DNA of 52,581 bases, taken from positions 1 to 52,581 of the forward strand of contig NZ_JAPDDP010000051.1 in the NCBI RefSeq assembly GCF_027587195.1, given 5' to 3'. Source of the stretch: Solirubrobacter phytolaccae (GTDB taxonomy: Bacteria > Actinomycetota > Thermoleophilia > Solirubrobacterales > Solirubrobacteraceae). The notes under the pieces are model-generated. The model ran no database searches. It was given only the letters and a program-made list of their open reading frames with translations, and was not told the DNA's origin. The position numbers were made by a program, and so were the translations under genes. The first letter of the stretch is position 1; each line of letters starts with the position of its first letter. This document shows, one piece after another, positions 15,725 through 23,939 of this stretch.

Positions 15725-16414
15725 ATACCACCAGTTCCACCGCCCAAACGTCACCCATACGATCAGTGGTCGCCAGATGCGCGCGCCTTGGATCTCGTGG
15801 GCGATAAATGGACGTTACTCATCATCCGTGATCTCGCCGCCGGGCCGCGCCGGTTCGTCGAGCTGCAACGTGTTCTGCCCGGGATCTCAACGGAGCAACT
15901 CCGTTCCCGGCTGAACCGCATGGTCGCGGACGGCCTGCTCACACGCCAGCGCTACCGCGAGGTACCGCCACGCGTGGATTATGAGCTGACGGAGCGTTCA
16001 CGCGAGCTCATCCCCGTCCTGGGCGCGCTCGCGCAATGGGGCTACGACTGGACTTGGAGCGCTCCGCGCCCAGGCGAGGACGTCAACGTCGGCGCGATCT
16101 TCCGCCTGGCTCCGGGCATCCTGCAGCCGCCCGCGGGCCTCGAGGGAACGGTCGAGCTGATCGTCGAGGCCGAGGGTGACCAGCCGGAGCGTCAGTACCT
16201 GGTGACGATCAAGGGCGGTGGTGTCGAGGTCTCCGAGGTCGGTGGCGCGCAACCCACCGCGACCGTCCGCGGCACCGTGGCGGCATGGGTGCGTGCGCTC
16301 GGCCCCGAAGGCTCCACCGAATCGCTCCAGATCTCGGGTCGCGACGGCCTCGCCGGCGCGGTTCTCAGCGGCTTCGCCCGAAAGGGCACCGGCGCCGCTT
16401 CGGCGGCGGCGTAG
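15725..16414 (+). CDS. HxlR-family regulator with C-terminal SCP2-like domain; apparent AUA start
   Basis: About 229 residues. An HxlR-type winged helix starts HPYDQWSPDARALDLVGDKW, continues TLLIIRDLAAGPRRFVELQR, and has TEQLRSRLNRMVADGLLTRQ as recognition helix. The C-terminal third, from about GLEGTVELIVEAEGDQPERQ to the end, resembles a sterol-carrier-protein-2-like domain that may bind a lipophilic ligand. No ATG/GTG/TTG is present at the family-typical start. The nearest is a GTG at 15620, which adds 35 unrelated residues. A near-ideal ribosome site GGGAGG (15713-15718) lies 6 nt before an in-frame ATA at 15725, which would give an N-terminus of normal length. I use that position, with caution. 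Confidence 0.7.
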   Translation: MPPVPPPKRHPYDQWSPDARALDLVGDKWTLLIIRDLAAGPRRFVELQRVLPGISTEQLRSRLNRMVADGLLTRQRYREVPPRVDYELTERSRELIPVLGALAQWGYDWTWSAPRPGEDVNVGAIFRLAPGILQPPAGLEGTVELIVEAEGDQPERQYLVTIKGGGVEVSEVGGAQPTATVRGTVAAWVRALGPEGSTESLQISGRDGLAGAVLSGFARKGTGAASAAA

Positions 16415-16487
16415 TCCGCGCTCTGACCCAGCGGCACGCGCTGCAAGGCGCGTTGCCGCCGGTGTCCGTTGCCGGACAAAAGCGCTT

Positions 16488-16748
16488 TTAGCGGAGCAAC
16501 GCGGCGCGGACGTCGTCCGCGGAACTTCCGTTCACCCGGATGATCTTGTCGCGCGAGGTCTGACCGCGGACAACCTCGACGGCCGACCCGGGCACGCCGA
16601 CGGTCTTGGCCACGAACGCGCACAGCGCGGCGTTCGCCTTCCCGTCCACGGGCGGCGCGGTGACGCGGATCACGATCGCCTCGCCGCGCGCCCCGACGAC
16701 CTCGTTCCGCTTGGATCGAGGCTGCAGTCGAATTGCCACATCAGCCAT
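16488..16748 (-). CDS. DUF167/YggU-family protein
   Basis: An 86-residue YggU (DUF167) protein. It begins ADVAIRLQPRSKRNEVVGAR and has the family core IRVTAPPVDGKANAALCAFV, followed by VEVVRGQTSRDKIIRVNG. The fold is known but the function is not. The ATG at 16748 is only 4 nt after the 3' end of tRNA-Leu on the same strand, so the tRNA and this mRNA must be cotranscribed. Removal of the tRNA would leave a leaderless message. No ribosome binding site other than tRNA sequence precedes it. Confidence 0.88.
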   Translation of the reverse strand: MADVAIRLQPRSKRNEVVGARGEAIVIRVTAPPVDGKANAALCAFVAKTVGVPGSAVEVVRGQTSRDKIIRVNGSSADDVRAALLR

Positions 16749-16752
16749 GAAG

Positions 16753-16837
16753 TGCCCGGGGTGGGACTCGAACCCACACGCTCCAAAGAACAATCGGGTT
16801 TAAGCCGATCGCGTCTGACCAATTCCGCCACCCGGGC
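16753..16837 (-). tRNA. tRNA-Leu (UAA)
   Basis: Minus-strand sequence starts GCCCGGGTGGCGGAATTGG. The anticodon loop CTTAAAC contains UAA, a long class II variable arm (TGTTCTTTGGAGCG region) follows, the T arm is GTGGGTTCGAGTCCCAC, and the acceptor closes with CCCGGGC plus A73. CCA is not encoded. Length is 85 nt. The yggU-like gene follows after 4 nt. Confidence 0.96.
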
Positions 16838-16948
16838 CGGGACGGGAGTTTAGGCGCCCACAGGCAGTCGCTAGCCTGGGCAACGCCGCAACTTCCCCGC
16901 CTGCCGACGGTTCTCGCAGGTGGCAACGTTCTGCCGCTCTGTATTCGC

Positions 16949-18511
16949 TTGGAAGCTTCCGCTCTACAGCACTCTGGCCTGCACGGCCGCTCCCCCCTGC
17001 TGCGCCTGCAGTCGGATGAGCGCCTCGTCGCGCTGATCCGCCGTGGCAACCACGGGGCGTTCGAGGCCCTGGTCGCGCGCTACCAGTCGCGGCTGCTGGC
17101 GTTCTGCCGGCACATGCTGTCCTCGAAGGAGGACGCGGAGGACGTGCTGCAGGAGGTGTTCGCAGCCGCGTTCAACGCGATGCTGGCGGACGAGCGTGAG
17201 ATCAACGTGCGGCCGTGGCTGTACCGGATCGCTCGCAACCGTTCCCTGAACCACCTGCGGCGCACGCAGGCGGTCGGGATGGACTCGATGGACATCCACC
17301 TGTCCGAGGGTGGGCTCACCACCGCCGACAAGGTGCACAAGCGCGAGGAGTTCCGGCTCCTGATCGCGGACGTCCAGGACCTGCCGGAAACCCAGCGCAC
17401 GGCGCTGCTGCTGCGGGAGATCGACGCGCTCTCCTACGAGCAGATCGCCGAGGCGATGGAGACCACGGTCCCGTCGGTCAAGTCGCTTCTCGTGCGCGCC
17501 CGCGTCTCGCTCGCCGAGGCCGCCGAGGCGCGGCTGCTCTCCTGCGAGGAGGTCCGGATCGAGCTGGGCGAGGTCGCCGAGGGCCTCAAGCGCACGACCG
17601 CCCCGGTCCGCCGCCACCTGCGCACGTGCGAGCGCTGCGCGACCTTCCGCAAGCACCTGCGCACGAACAACAAGGCGCTCGCCGCGCTGTTCCCGATCGG
17701 GCCGCTGCTGATCCTCAAGAAGCTGCTGGTCACGAGCCATCTCGGTGGCGCGGCCGCCGCCACGGGCACGGGCGCCGCCGCGGGCGCGAGCACGGCCGGC
17801 GCCGGCGCGGCGCTGCAGGTCGGCTTCGGCACCGTCGCCTCCAAGGTCGGCGCGGGCCTCGCCGCCGCGGCGATCGTCACCGCCGGTGCCGTCGAGGTCC
17901 AGCACGCGACCAAGCCGACCGAGTCCAAGACGCAGGTCGCGAAGGTCGAGTCGGCGCCGAAGGCCGCCGCGCCCGCCGCCGTCGCGACCACCGCCCCGGT
18001 GCCGGTCGCCTCCTCCCCGCAGCCGATCACGGCCACGGACGAGCGCAAGATCCTCACCCCCGATCCCGGCAAGGACAAGGACGCGGCCGAGCCGAAGGCG
18101 ACCGCCACGTCGACGCCGTCCGCCACGGGCACGCCGTCGGCCACCGGCACGCCCGCCGCGACCGGCACGGCCACGCCGACGGCCCCCGCCGCCGAGGGCC
18201 GCGGCGGCGACACCACGGCGCTGCCGACCGACACGCAGGGCACCGCCGAGACCGGCAACCCGACCTTCCAGCCGACCACGCCGCCGCCGAGCACCAGCAC
18301 CGGCCCGGCGTTCGCGAACACGCCGCCGGCGCCGAGCCCGCAGCCCGAGCCGACCCCGACGTCGACGCCCGAGCAGACCGCGACGCCCGAGGCGCCGCCC
18401 GCTCCGGTCACGACGCCCGCGCCGGACGCCGGCTCGCCGACCCCGACGCCCGCCGCGCCCGAGCCGTCGTCGACGACGGTCGACGAGCAGCCGCCCGCGG
18501 GCGACGAGTAG
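16949..18511 (+). CDS. ECF sigma factor fused to zinc anti-sigma-like domain, membrane segment and Pro/Thr-rich tail
   Basis: A 520-residue one-piece regulator. Residues about 25-190 are an ECF sigma factor: region 2 FEALVARYQSRLLAFCRHML and EDVLQEVFAAAF, then WLYRIARNRSLNHLRR, and region 4 LSYEQIAEAMETTVPSVKSL. A zf-HC2-type zinc anti-sigma motif follows, C199 with H223-xxx-C227-xx-C230. A hydrophobic segment LAAAAIVTAGAV (about 300-318) probably spans the membrane. The remaining 200 residues are a low-complexity Pro/Thr/Ala stalk that would lie outside. Such fusions are known in actinobacterial ECF groups; release of the sigma part would require proteolysis or a conformational signal. The start is a TTG at 16949; no closer start fits. 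Confidence 0.85.
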   Translation: MEASALQHSGLHGRSPLLRLQSDERLVALIRRGNHGAFEALVARYQSRLLAFCRHMLSSKEDAEDVLQEVFAAAFNAMLADEREINVRPWLYRIARNRSLNHLRRTQAVGMDSMDIHLSEGGLTTADKVHKREEFRLLIADVQDLPETQRTALLLREIDALSYEQIAEAMETTVPSVKSLLVRARVSLAEAAEARLLSCEEVRIELGEVAEGLKRTTAPVRRHLRTCERCATFRKHLRTNNKALAALFPIGPLLILKKLLVTSHLGGAAAATGTGAAAGASTAGAGAALQVGFGTVASKVGAGLAAAAIVTAGAVEVQHATKPTESKTQVAKVESAPKAAAPAAVATTAPVPVASSPQPITATDERKILTPDPGKDKDAAEPKATATSTPSATGTPSATGTPAATGTATPTAPAAEGRGGDTTALPTDTQGTAETGNPTFQPTTPPPSTSTGPAFANTPPAPSPQPEPTPTSTPEQTATPEAPPAPVTTPAPDAGSPTPTPAAPEPSSTTVDEQPPAGDE

Positions 18512-18650
18512 CCCGCCGCGACGAACGCCGGCGAGCGCCGCCGACGGTCGCGTCGCCGCGGCAAGCGCCGATGCCCCGCCTGCGGTCGTCGCCCCGCCGC
18601 GTCGTCCGCCGACGGCGCCGAGTGCATCCCGCCGACCGTGCTCGCGTCCG

Positions 18651-20894
18651 CTAGTAGAGCGCCAGCGCCTCCGCGTGCTCGCGCTGGCGCGCCGAGGCCG
18701 GCTCGTCACCCGCCGCTTCCGCCAGCGGCAGCCACGTGAACGGGCCATCCCAGTCCGCGGTCAGCTCGCCCAGGCGCGCGTGCGCGGCCTCGTCGCTCAC
18801 GTCGTCCGGCACCGCGAGGTGGCCGTAGATCCCGCGGCACGTCTCGCCGTCGACCTCGAGCTCGTAGTCGGTGCTGTAGCGGACGTCGATGACCCAGCCC
18901 TCCTCGCCGAGCGTCTTCGCGAAGGCGGCCCAGGCGTCGTCGCCGGGGTCCACGCCGTCGAACGGGTACGCGCGCCGCGGTCCTTCCGCCAGCACGTGCA
19001 CGACCGGGAACGTCACCAGCTCGCCCTCGGCGGCGGTGCCGATCGGCCCCGCGTCGAACACGACCCGGTCGCCGGCGTGCTGGGGCTCCTTGCCCAACCC
19101 GACGTTGAGCACGCGCGCGCTCACGGGCCCGGTCCGCAGCGCCACCACGAAGTCGTCCACGGCGAAACGGAGTCGGACCAGCCCGTATTCCTCGTCGATC
19201 GGCCCGGAGTCGGACTGGAGCTCGATGTCGAGCGCGGCAGCCGACTCGCGCGCCGCGTCCCAGTCCCCGACGATCGTCGCCGGCACGAGCCGGTCCCAGT
19301 GATCGCTGTCGGTCACCTCATCGCCCGCGTGCTCGAGGACGCCGTTGCGGTGGACGAGCGCGGCGTCGAAGTCCTTGAGCTCCTCGCAGGCCAGCGCGGC
19401 GAGCCGGCGCGCGTTGAGCGCCTCCGGGTCGCGCTCGAGGATCAGCTCGCACAGCTCGCGGGCGCCCTGGCTGTCGTCCGCCCGGTACGCGGCGCGCGCG
19501 CCGAGCCACGCCGCGTGCAGCTCGTCCAGCGGCCGCACGCGCTCCGCGAGCGCCTCGACCTCCTCGCCGACCTCGCCCGCGTCGATCAGCGCGTGGCCGA
19601 ACGTCGCCTGCGCGTCGACGTCGTCCGCGTGGGCGTCGGCGAACGCCCGCAGCACCTGCAGCGCGTCCTCGCGCCGGCCGACCGCGTGCAGGGCGCGGTG
19701 CAGCCCCCAGGCCACGGCCAGCTCGTCGGGCCAGCGCCGGCGTGCCGCCTCCAGCCGCTCGAGGTCCTGCTCCGGGCCGCTGCCCACGTCGGCCTGCCAC
19801 GCCTCCAGGAACGCGTCGGCGGTGTCCGGCAGCACCGGCTCGCGCTCGCGCATCCGCTCCAGCCCGGCCGCCAACGCCCGGAGCTGCTCCTCCGCCCGCT
19901 CGGGCTCGCGCAGCCGCGCCGCCAGGGCACGCATGTCCTCGAGCGCCCGCTCCGCCGTCACGCGCGCGCCGCGCCACAGCGCGAGCCGCCCGTGGACTGC
20001 CCCGATCCGCACGCCGTCCCACGCGCGCCCGCGCTCGACCTGCGCCGCCACCATCCGCTCCAGCAGCCCGCCGAGACGCCAGTCGTTGGTGAACCGGCCA
20101 CGCCGCACGAGCCGCTCGACGGACTGCACCCAGCTCCGCTGGTAGCGCGGCTCACGCAGCGCGACCTCCGGCTCGAGCAGCTCGTCGAGCGCTTCGTCGA
20201 GGCGCCCGAGCCCGATCAGCGCGTCCGCGCGCGACAGCCGGCGCCAGCGCGCGAACGTGTCGTCCTTCTCGTTCGGCCGCGGGCGCGCCGACTCGAGCGC
20301 CTCCTCGTAGCGACCGAGGCCGAGCAGCGGATTCGTCACGTCGGACTCGGCGTGGCTGAAGTCCCGCCCCGCCGCGGCCGCCGCGGCCCGCCCCTCGCGC
20401 GCGACCGTCAGCGCCTCCTCGTGACGCTCGAGGTCCGTCAGCGCCTCGACCTTCTCCACGATCATGCAGTGGAAGCAGTCCCAGGACGGATCGATCCGCT
20501 CCAGCGCCTCCTCGACCACCGCCAGCCGCTCGTGCGCGTAGCCCGGGCCGTCCGCGCCGCTGTAGGCGCGCGCGAGGTCCTGCACCGTGCACACCGACTG
20601 CGGGCACGCGCGGTGCTCGTCCTGGTGGCTGAAGTCGAGCGTCTCGACGGCGTACGGGACCTTCTCGAACCCGTCGCCCGTGGCCTGCAGGTGCCAGTGG
20701 CGGATGAAGATCTCCACCCACGGCAGCCCGGCCGAGCGCGCCAGCCCGAGCGCCTCCGGGACGATCGCCTCGACCTCGGCGTTCTGGTCGTCGAGCGCCG
20801 CCGTGGGGAGCCGCTCGATCAGCTCCGCGAGCCGCTCGTTGCCGCTCTCCTCGAGCTTCTCCTGCGTGTCCCACACCCAGGCCCAGATGTTCAC
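18651..20894 (-). CDS. large TPR-repeat protein coupled to HSP90-like ATPase
   Basis: A 747-residue cytoplasmic protein. It begins VNIWAWVWDTQEKLEESGNE. Tetratricopeptide-like helical pairs are seen through most of the chain, for example LTDLERHEEALTVAREGRAA, LLGLGRYEEALESARPRP, LIGLGRLDEALDELLEP and HRALHAVGRREDALQVLRAF. The last 170 residues form a separate alpha/beta domain (VSARVLNVGLGKEPQHAGDR, then EGWVIDVRYSTDYELEVDGE) that I cannot assign. An early pair of Cys segments (ACPQSVCTVQD and DCFHCMIVEKV) is notable. Its GTG overlaps the stop of the HSP90-like gene (GTGA, 20891-20894). TPR proteins are classic HSP90 cochaperones, so a cochaperone or client-adaptor role is an attractive inference. 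Confidence 0.82.
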   Translation of the reverse strand: MNIWAWVWDTQEKLEESGNERLAELIERLPTAALDDQNAEVEAIVPEALGLARSAGLPWVEIFIRHWHLQATGDGFEKVPYAVETLDFSHQDEHRACPQSVCTVQDLARAYSGADGPGYAHERLAVVEEALERIDPSWDCFHCMIVEKVEALTDLERHEEALTVAREGRAAAAAAGRDFSHAESDVTNPLLGLGRYEEALESARPRPNEKDDTFARWRRLSRADALIGLGRLDEALDELLEPEVALREPRYQRSWVQSVERLVRRGRFTNDWRLGGLLERMVAAQVERGRAWDGVRIGAVHGRLALWRGARVTAERALEDMRALAARLREPERAEEQLRALAAGLERMREREPVLPDTADAFLEAWQADVGSGPEQDLERLEAARRRWPDELAVAWGLHRALHAVGRREDALQVLRAFADAHADDVDAQATFGHALIDAGEVGEEVEALAERVRPLDELHAAWLGARAAYRADDSQGARELCELILERDPEALNARRLAALACEELKDFDAALVHRNGVLEHAGDEVTDSDHWDRLVPATIVGDWDAARESAAALDIELQSDSGPIDEEYGLVRLRFAVDDFVVALRTGPVSARVLNVGLGKEPQHAGDRVVFDAGPIGTAAEGELVTFPVVHVLAEGPRRAYPFDGVDPGDDAWAAFAKTLGEEGWVIDVRYSTDYELEVDGETCRGIYGHLAVPDDVSDEAAHARLGELTADWDGPFTWLPLAEAAGDEPASARQREHAEALALY

Positions 20895-22678
20895 AGCAGC
20901 CTCCTCACCGCATCGCCGACACCGCTCAACGCCTCCAGCAGGTCCACCCCGGCGCGGGTCTCGCGCTCGCCCGCCGCCATCAACGCGAGCACCGCGCGCA
21001 GCAGCCCGAGCGCGACCTCGACGTCCCGCCCGTCCCGCCGCGCCTGGAGCAGCGCGGCGATCGCCGGCGAATCCACGTTCACGTACAGCCGCGCTTCGTA
21101 GGTCCCGTCGATCGTCGCCGTGTGCGAGCGCGCGAGGTGCAGCGCGGCGGACGCGATCCGCTCTTGCGCCGCGTCCGCTTCCAGCCGCGCCTTGAGCTCC
21201 GCCTCGCGGTCCGGGACGAGCACGAACGGCATCTCGACCGGCTCGAAGCGCGCCGGAATGAGCTCCTGGCGCTCCTTCGCGAGCTGCTCGGCCAGCCAGC
21301 CCGCCTCCTCGAGCTCGACGCGCTGGAACAACGCGCGGTCGCCGGTCGAGGTGCCGAGCTCGACGACGTCGACGCCGTGCCGCGCGCACCAGCGCCGCAC
21401 GAACGGCACGACGGCGTAGCGCGTCCCGGTGGCGATCGGGCGCTTGAGCGCGCGGAAGCGCATCTCCTCGAACCCGCCCGTGCCGAGCCCGACGTGCGCG
21501 CGGCCGTCGCCGCCGTCGACGAGCTCGCGCACGGTCAGCTCGCCCTCGCTCGTCGGCACGCGCAGGTCGGCGGCGAGCAGCGCCTCCAGCCCTTCGTCGG
21601 CGAGCGCGGCGCCCAGCAGCCCCTCGTTGTGGCGAGCGAGCACGCGCGACCAGGCCTCCGGCTGCTCGGACGCGACCCGCGCGAGCCCGGACACGAGCGC
21701 CTCGTGCAGCGCGGCCCGCGCCGCCTCCCACGCGTCGTCGCGTTGCAGGTCCTCGCGGCTGGCGGTCGGCGTGAGCACGTCGGACTCGACCGCACCGGAG
21801 ACGAAGCCCGCCCAACGCGGCAGCAGGTCGCGGGCGTCGTCGTCGAGCAGCATCCCGCGCACGTAGACCGCGAGCCGCCGGTTGTCCCAGGAGCCGTACG
21901 TCAGCACGTCCTGGAGCCACAGCAGCCCGCGCACGCCGCCGCCGTCGACCTCGAGCGTGCACAGGGGCCGGAAGGACGGGTCCATCCGCTCCGCGAACGC
22001 CAGCGCCTGCTTGCGCGCCTGCACGGGATGGACGGCCACCGCTTCCCCGGTCGCCCGCCACGGCGGCGCGTCGGCGTTGACCGGCTCGCCGTTGACCTGC
22101 ACCGGCACGCCGAGCAGCGCGCAGTAGCGGCCGACGATGCCGGCGAGCACCGCGGGGTCGGCCAGCTCGCGGTGGTCGGCGGTGAGCTTGAGCACGACCT
22201 CGGTGCCGACCGGCCGCTCCGCGCACGGCTCCACGCTGTAGCGCTCGCCGGTGGTGCTCGTGTACTCGTGCGCCGCGTCCGGCGCCTGGTAGGACGCGGT
22301 GCGCACGACGGTGCGCTCGCCGATGATGAACGCGGAGAGGAAGCCCAGGCCGAACTGGCCGATCAGCTCGTCCGAGCGCTCACGCAGCCCGCGCGTGTAG
22401 CCGACGCCGACCGTCGCGAGGAAGCGGTCGATCTCCTCGCGGGTCATGCCCGCGCCGTCGTCGCTGACGGTCAGCGTGCCGGTCCGCGGGTCCGACGTGA
22501 CGTCGATCCGCCCGCCGCTGAACGCGGGGTCCTCGATCCGGCGGCGCGTGATCGAGTCGTGCGCGTTCTGCACCAGCTCGCGGACGGCGACCGCGGGCGT
22601 CGAGTAGAGATGGCCGCCGAGCACGGTCATCAGACCGGCGAGGTCGACCTGCGTGGATTGGAGCTCCGTGGTGGCCAC
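20891..22678 (-). CDS. HSP90-like (GHKL) ATPase, divergent HtpG-type
   Basis: A 595-residue protein with a complete GHKL nucleotide pocket: ELVQNAHDSI at residues 34-43 (catalytic Glu34, Mg-binding Asn38), DDGAGM at 73-78 and GQFGLGFLSAF at 107-117. The following VVLKLTADHRELADP and the middle domain with YVRGMLLDDDARDLLPRWAG resemble HSP90 middle-domain folds, including SREDLQRDDAWE (HtpG-like SREVLQ). The C-terminal part is diverged, and the chain is slightly shorter than canonical HtpG (about 620). It differs enough from htpG to be a separate clade of HSP90-like proteins. Start GTG at 22678. Translationally coupled to the TPR gene and 27 bp behind csaA. Confidence 0.88.
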   Translation of the reverse strand: MATTELQSTQVDLAGLMTVLGGHLYSTPAVAVRELVQNAHDSITRRRIEDPAFSGGRIDVTSDPRTGTLTVSDDGAGMTREEIDRFLATVGVGYTRGLRERSDELIGQFGLGFLSAFIIGERTVVRTASYQAPDAAHEYTSTTGERYSVEPCAERPVGTEVVLKLTADHRELADPAVLAGIVGRYCALLGVPVQVNGEPVNADAPPWRATGEAVAVHPVQARKQALAFAERMDPSFRPLCTLEVDGGGVRGLLWLQDVLTYGSWDNRRLAVYVRGMLLDDDARDLLPRWAGFVSGAVESDVLTPTASREDLQRDDAWEAARAALHEALVSGLARVASEQPEAWSRVLARHNEGLLGAALADEGLEALLAADLRVPTSEGELTVRELVDGGDGRAHVGLGTGGFEEMRFRALKRPIATGTRYAVVPFVRRWCARHGVDVVELGTSTGDRALFQRVELEEAGWLAEQLAKERQELIPARFEPVEMPFVLVPDREAELKARLEADAAQERIASAALHLARSHTATIDGTYEARLYVNVDSPAIAALLQARRDGRDVEVALGLLRAVLALMAAGERETRAGVDLLEALSGVGDAVRRLL

Positions 22679-22705
22679 GGAGTGTGTTGATGCCCCGCTT
22701 TGCGG

Positions 22706-23041
22706 TCAGTGAATCCGCGCGCCGAGCGGCACGTCGGTGTCGGGCGCGAGCAGGATCACGCGCCCTGCCTCGTCCGAGGCGCCGAGGACGAGCACTTCCG
22801 AGCGCACCGGGCCGATCTGACGCGGCGGGAAGTTCACGACCCCCACCACGCGCCGCCCGAGCAGCTCGTCGCGCGAGTAGTTCGTGATCTGCGCGCTGGA
22901 GCGCTTCTCGCCGAGCTCCGCGCCGAAGTCGATCGTGAGCTTCCAGGCGGGCTTGCGCGCCTCCGGGAAGTCCTCGACGCCGACGATCCGGCCGACGCGC
23001 ATGTCGACGGCGGCGAAGTGGTCGTAGTCGATCTCGGTCAT
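22706..23041 (-). CDS. csaA: CsaA-like tRNA-binding/chaperone protein
   Basis: A 111-residue single EMAP-II-type OB fold. It starts FAAVDMRVGRIVGVEDFPEA, then KPAWKLTIDFGAELGEKRSS, QITNYSRDELLGRRVVGVVN and ends ILLAPDTDVPLGARIH, all family hallmarks. CsaA proteins bind tRNA in structural work and were proposed to act as export-related chaperones. Its ATG overlaps the stop of the upstream membrane-protein gene (ATGA at 23038-23041). It precedes the HSP90-like gene, which makes two chaperone-like proteins in one unit. Confidence 0.88.
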   Translation of the reverse strand: MTEIDYDHFAAVDMRVGRIVGVEDFPEARKPAWKLTIDFGAELGEKRSSAQITNYSRDELLGRRVVGVVNFPPRQIGPVRSEVLVLGASDEAGRVILLAPDTDVPLGARIH

Positions 23042-23661
23042 GGGCCCTCGGTGCCGAAGCGGAACGAGCGGTACGGCGTCTTGAGCTCACCGGTGGTGCC
23101 GACGTCGCGCGCCTTGTTCGCGCCGCCACCCGGCGTGGCCAGCAGCAGCAGCTTCACCCCGGTGCGCGCGCCGGGCACCGGCTCGGGCAGGAGCACCACG
23201 CGGCCGTAGAGGCGCGGTTTGCGGGAGGCGCGGAACGCGAGCGAGTACCCCGCGACACGGTTGATGCGCACCTTGCCTTCCTCGACCGGCTCGAGGTCCG
23301 GGAAGCGCTCCTTGAGGCGGTCGATCTCCCGCGAGGCCTCGATCGGCAGCACGCCGCCGACGTCGCCCTCGTAGGCGGGCAGCTCGAGCGGCTCGACGAT
23401 GAAGTCGTCCTTGCCCTCGCGCTGGAGGTGGAACAGGGTGTCGTCCTCGACGCGCTGCATCGAGTCCGGGTAGCGCAGGTTGAAGGCGATCGGCTCGCGG
23501 ACGACCGTGCGCGTCCCGTCCTCGGTCGACCCGCGCAGCAGGAGCACCGCCGCGGCCAGCACCAGCAGCGCCAGGATCGCGATCGCCACCCAGCGCGAGC
23601 GCGAGGGAAGACCTTTGAGCTCCTCCTGGAGCGTCGGGCGGTGTTCAGGCGCGACGAGCAA
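23038..23661 (-). CDS. single-pass membrane protein, unknown family
   Basis: A 207-residue protein with a short basic N-terminus, one transmembrane helix (WVAIAILALLVLAAAVLLL, about residues 24-42) and an extracytoplasmic beta-rich domain of about 160 residues containing IAFNLRYPDSMQRVEDDTLF and YSLAFRASRKPRLYGRVVLL. I do not recognise the family; it resembles small Thermoleophilia membrane proteins in layout. Start TTG at 23661, two bases after the stop of the upstream RAM-domain gene. Coupled downstream to csaA. Confidence 0.75.
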   Translation of the reverse strand: MLVAPEHRPTLQEELKGLPSRSRWVAIAILALLVLAAAVLLLRGSTEDGTRTVVREPIAFNLRYPDSMQRVEDDTLFHLQREGKDDFIVEPLELPAYEGDVGGVLPIEASREIDRLKERFPDLEPVEEGKVRINRVAGYSLAFRASRKPRLYGRVVLLPEPVPGARTGVKLLLLATPGGGANKARDVGTTGELKTPYRSFRFGTEGP

Positions 23662-23663
23662 GC

Positions 23664-23939
23664 TCAGTTGCCGATGGAGAACAGGGCCTCGAGGTCGTGC
23701 TGCGAGAACGCCTCGAAGGCGACCATCGTCTCGGTGTCCTTGATGCCCGAGAGCGCGGAGAACCGGGAGGTCACGACGTCCTGCACTTCCTTCTGGTCAC
23801 GCACCCGCAGGATCGCGACGAAGTCCCAGTGCCCGGTGACCGAGTACGCCTCGGCGACGCCGTCGACGTCGGCCAGCTGGCTGCCGAGCGTCGCCAGGCC
23901 CTCACGCTCGGCCTTGATGAGAACGACGGCGTGGGTCAT
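23664..23939 (-). CDS. stand-alone Lrp/AsnC ligand-binding (RAM) domain protein
   Basis: A 91-residue protein consisting only of the effector-binding RAM domain of Lrp/AsnC regulators: AVVLIKAEREGLATLGSQLA, VAEAYSVTGHWDFVAILRVR and VVTSRFSALSGIKDTETMVA. No DNA-binding helix-turn-helix precedes it. Such SARDs (stand-alone RAM domains) bind amino acids and may modulate other proteins. Its ATG overlaps the stop of the metallo-hydrolase gene by 4 nt. Confidence 0.85.
   Translation of the reverse strand: MTHAVVLIKAEREGLATLGSQLADVDGVAEAYSVTGHWDFVAILRVRDQKEVQDVVTSRFSALSGIKDTETMVAFEAFSQHDLEALFSIGN

Noticed and set aside
17745-21101. Plus-strand frame of 1118 codons over the sigma fusion and the TPR region
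   Set aside because: Begins in the repetitive Ala/Pro tail of the sigma fusion and continues antisense to the TPR gene; composition is not protein-like.
18651-22226. 1191-codon minus frame covering most of the HSP90-like gene and the TPR gene
   Set aside because: The first 440 residues are a shadow of the HSP90-like gene in another frame; the TPR protein starts at the GTG at 20894.
20891-22678. Calling the HSP90-like gene htpG
   Set aside because: The nucleotide motifs fit, but the middle and C-terminal parts are too different and the coupled TPR gene is not an htpG neighbour.
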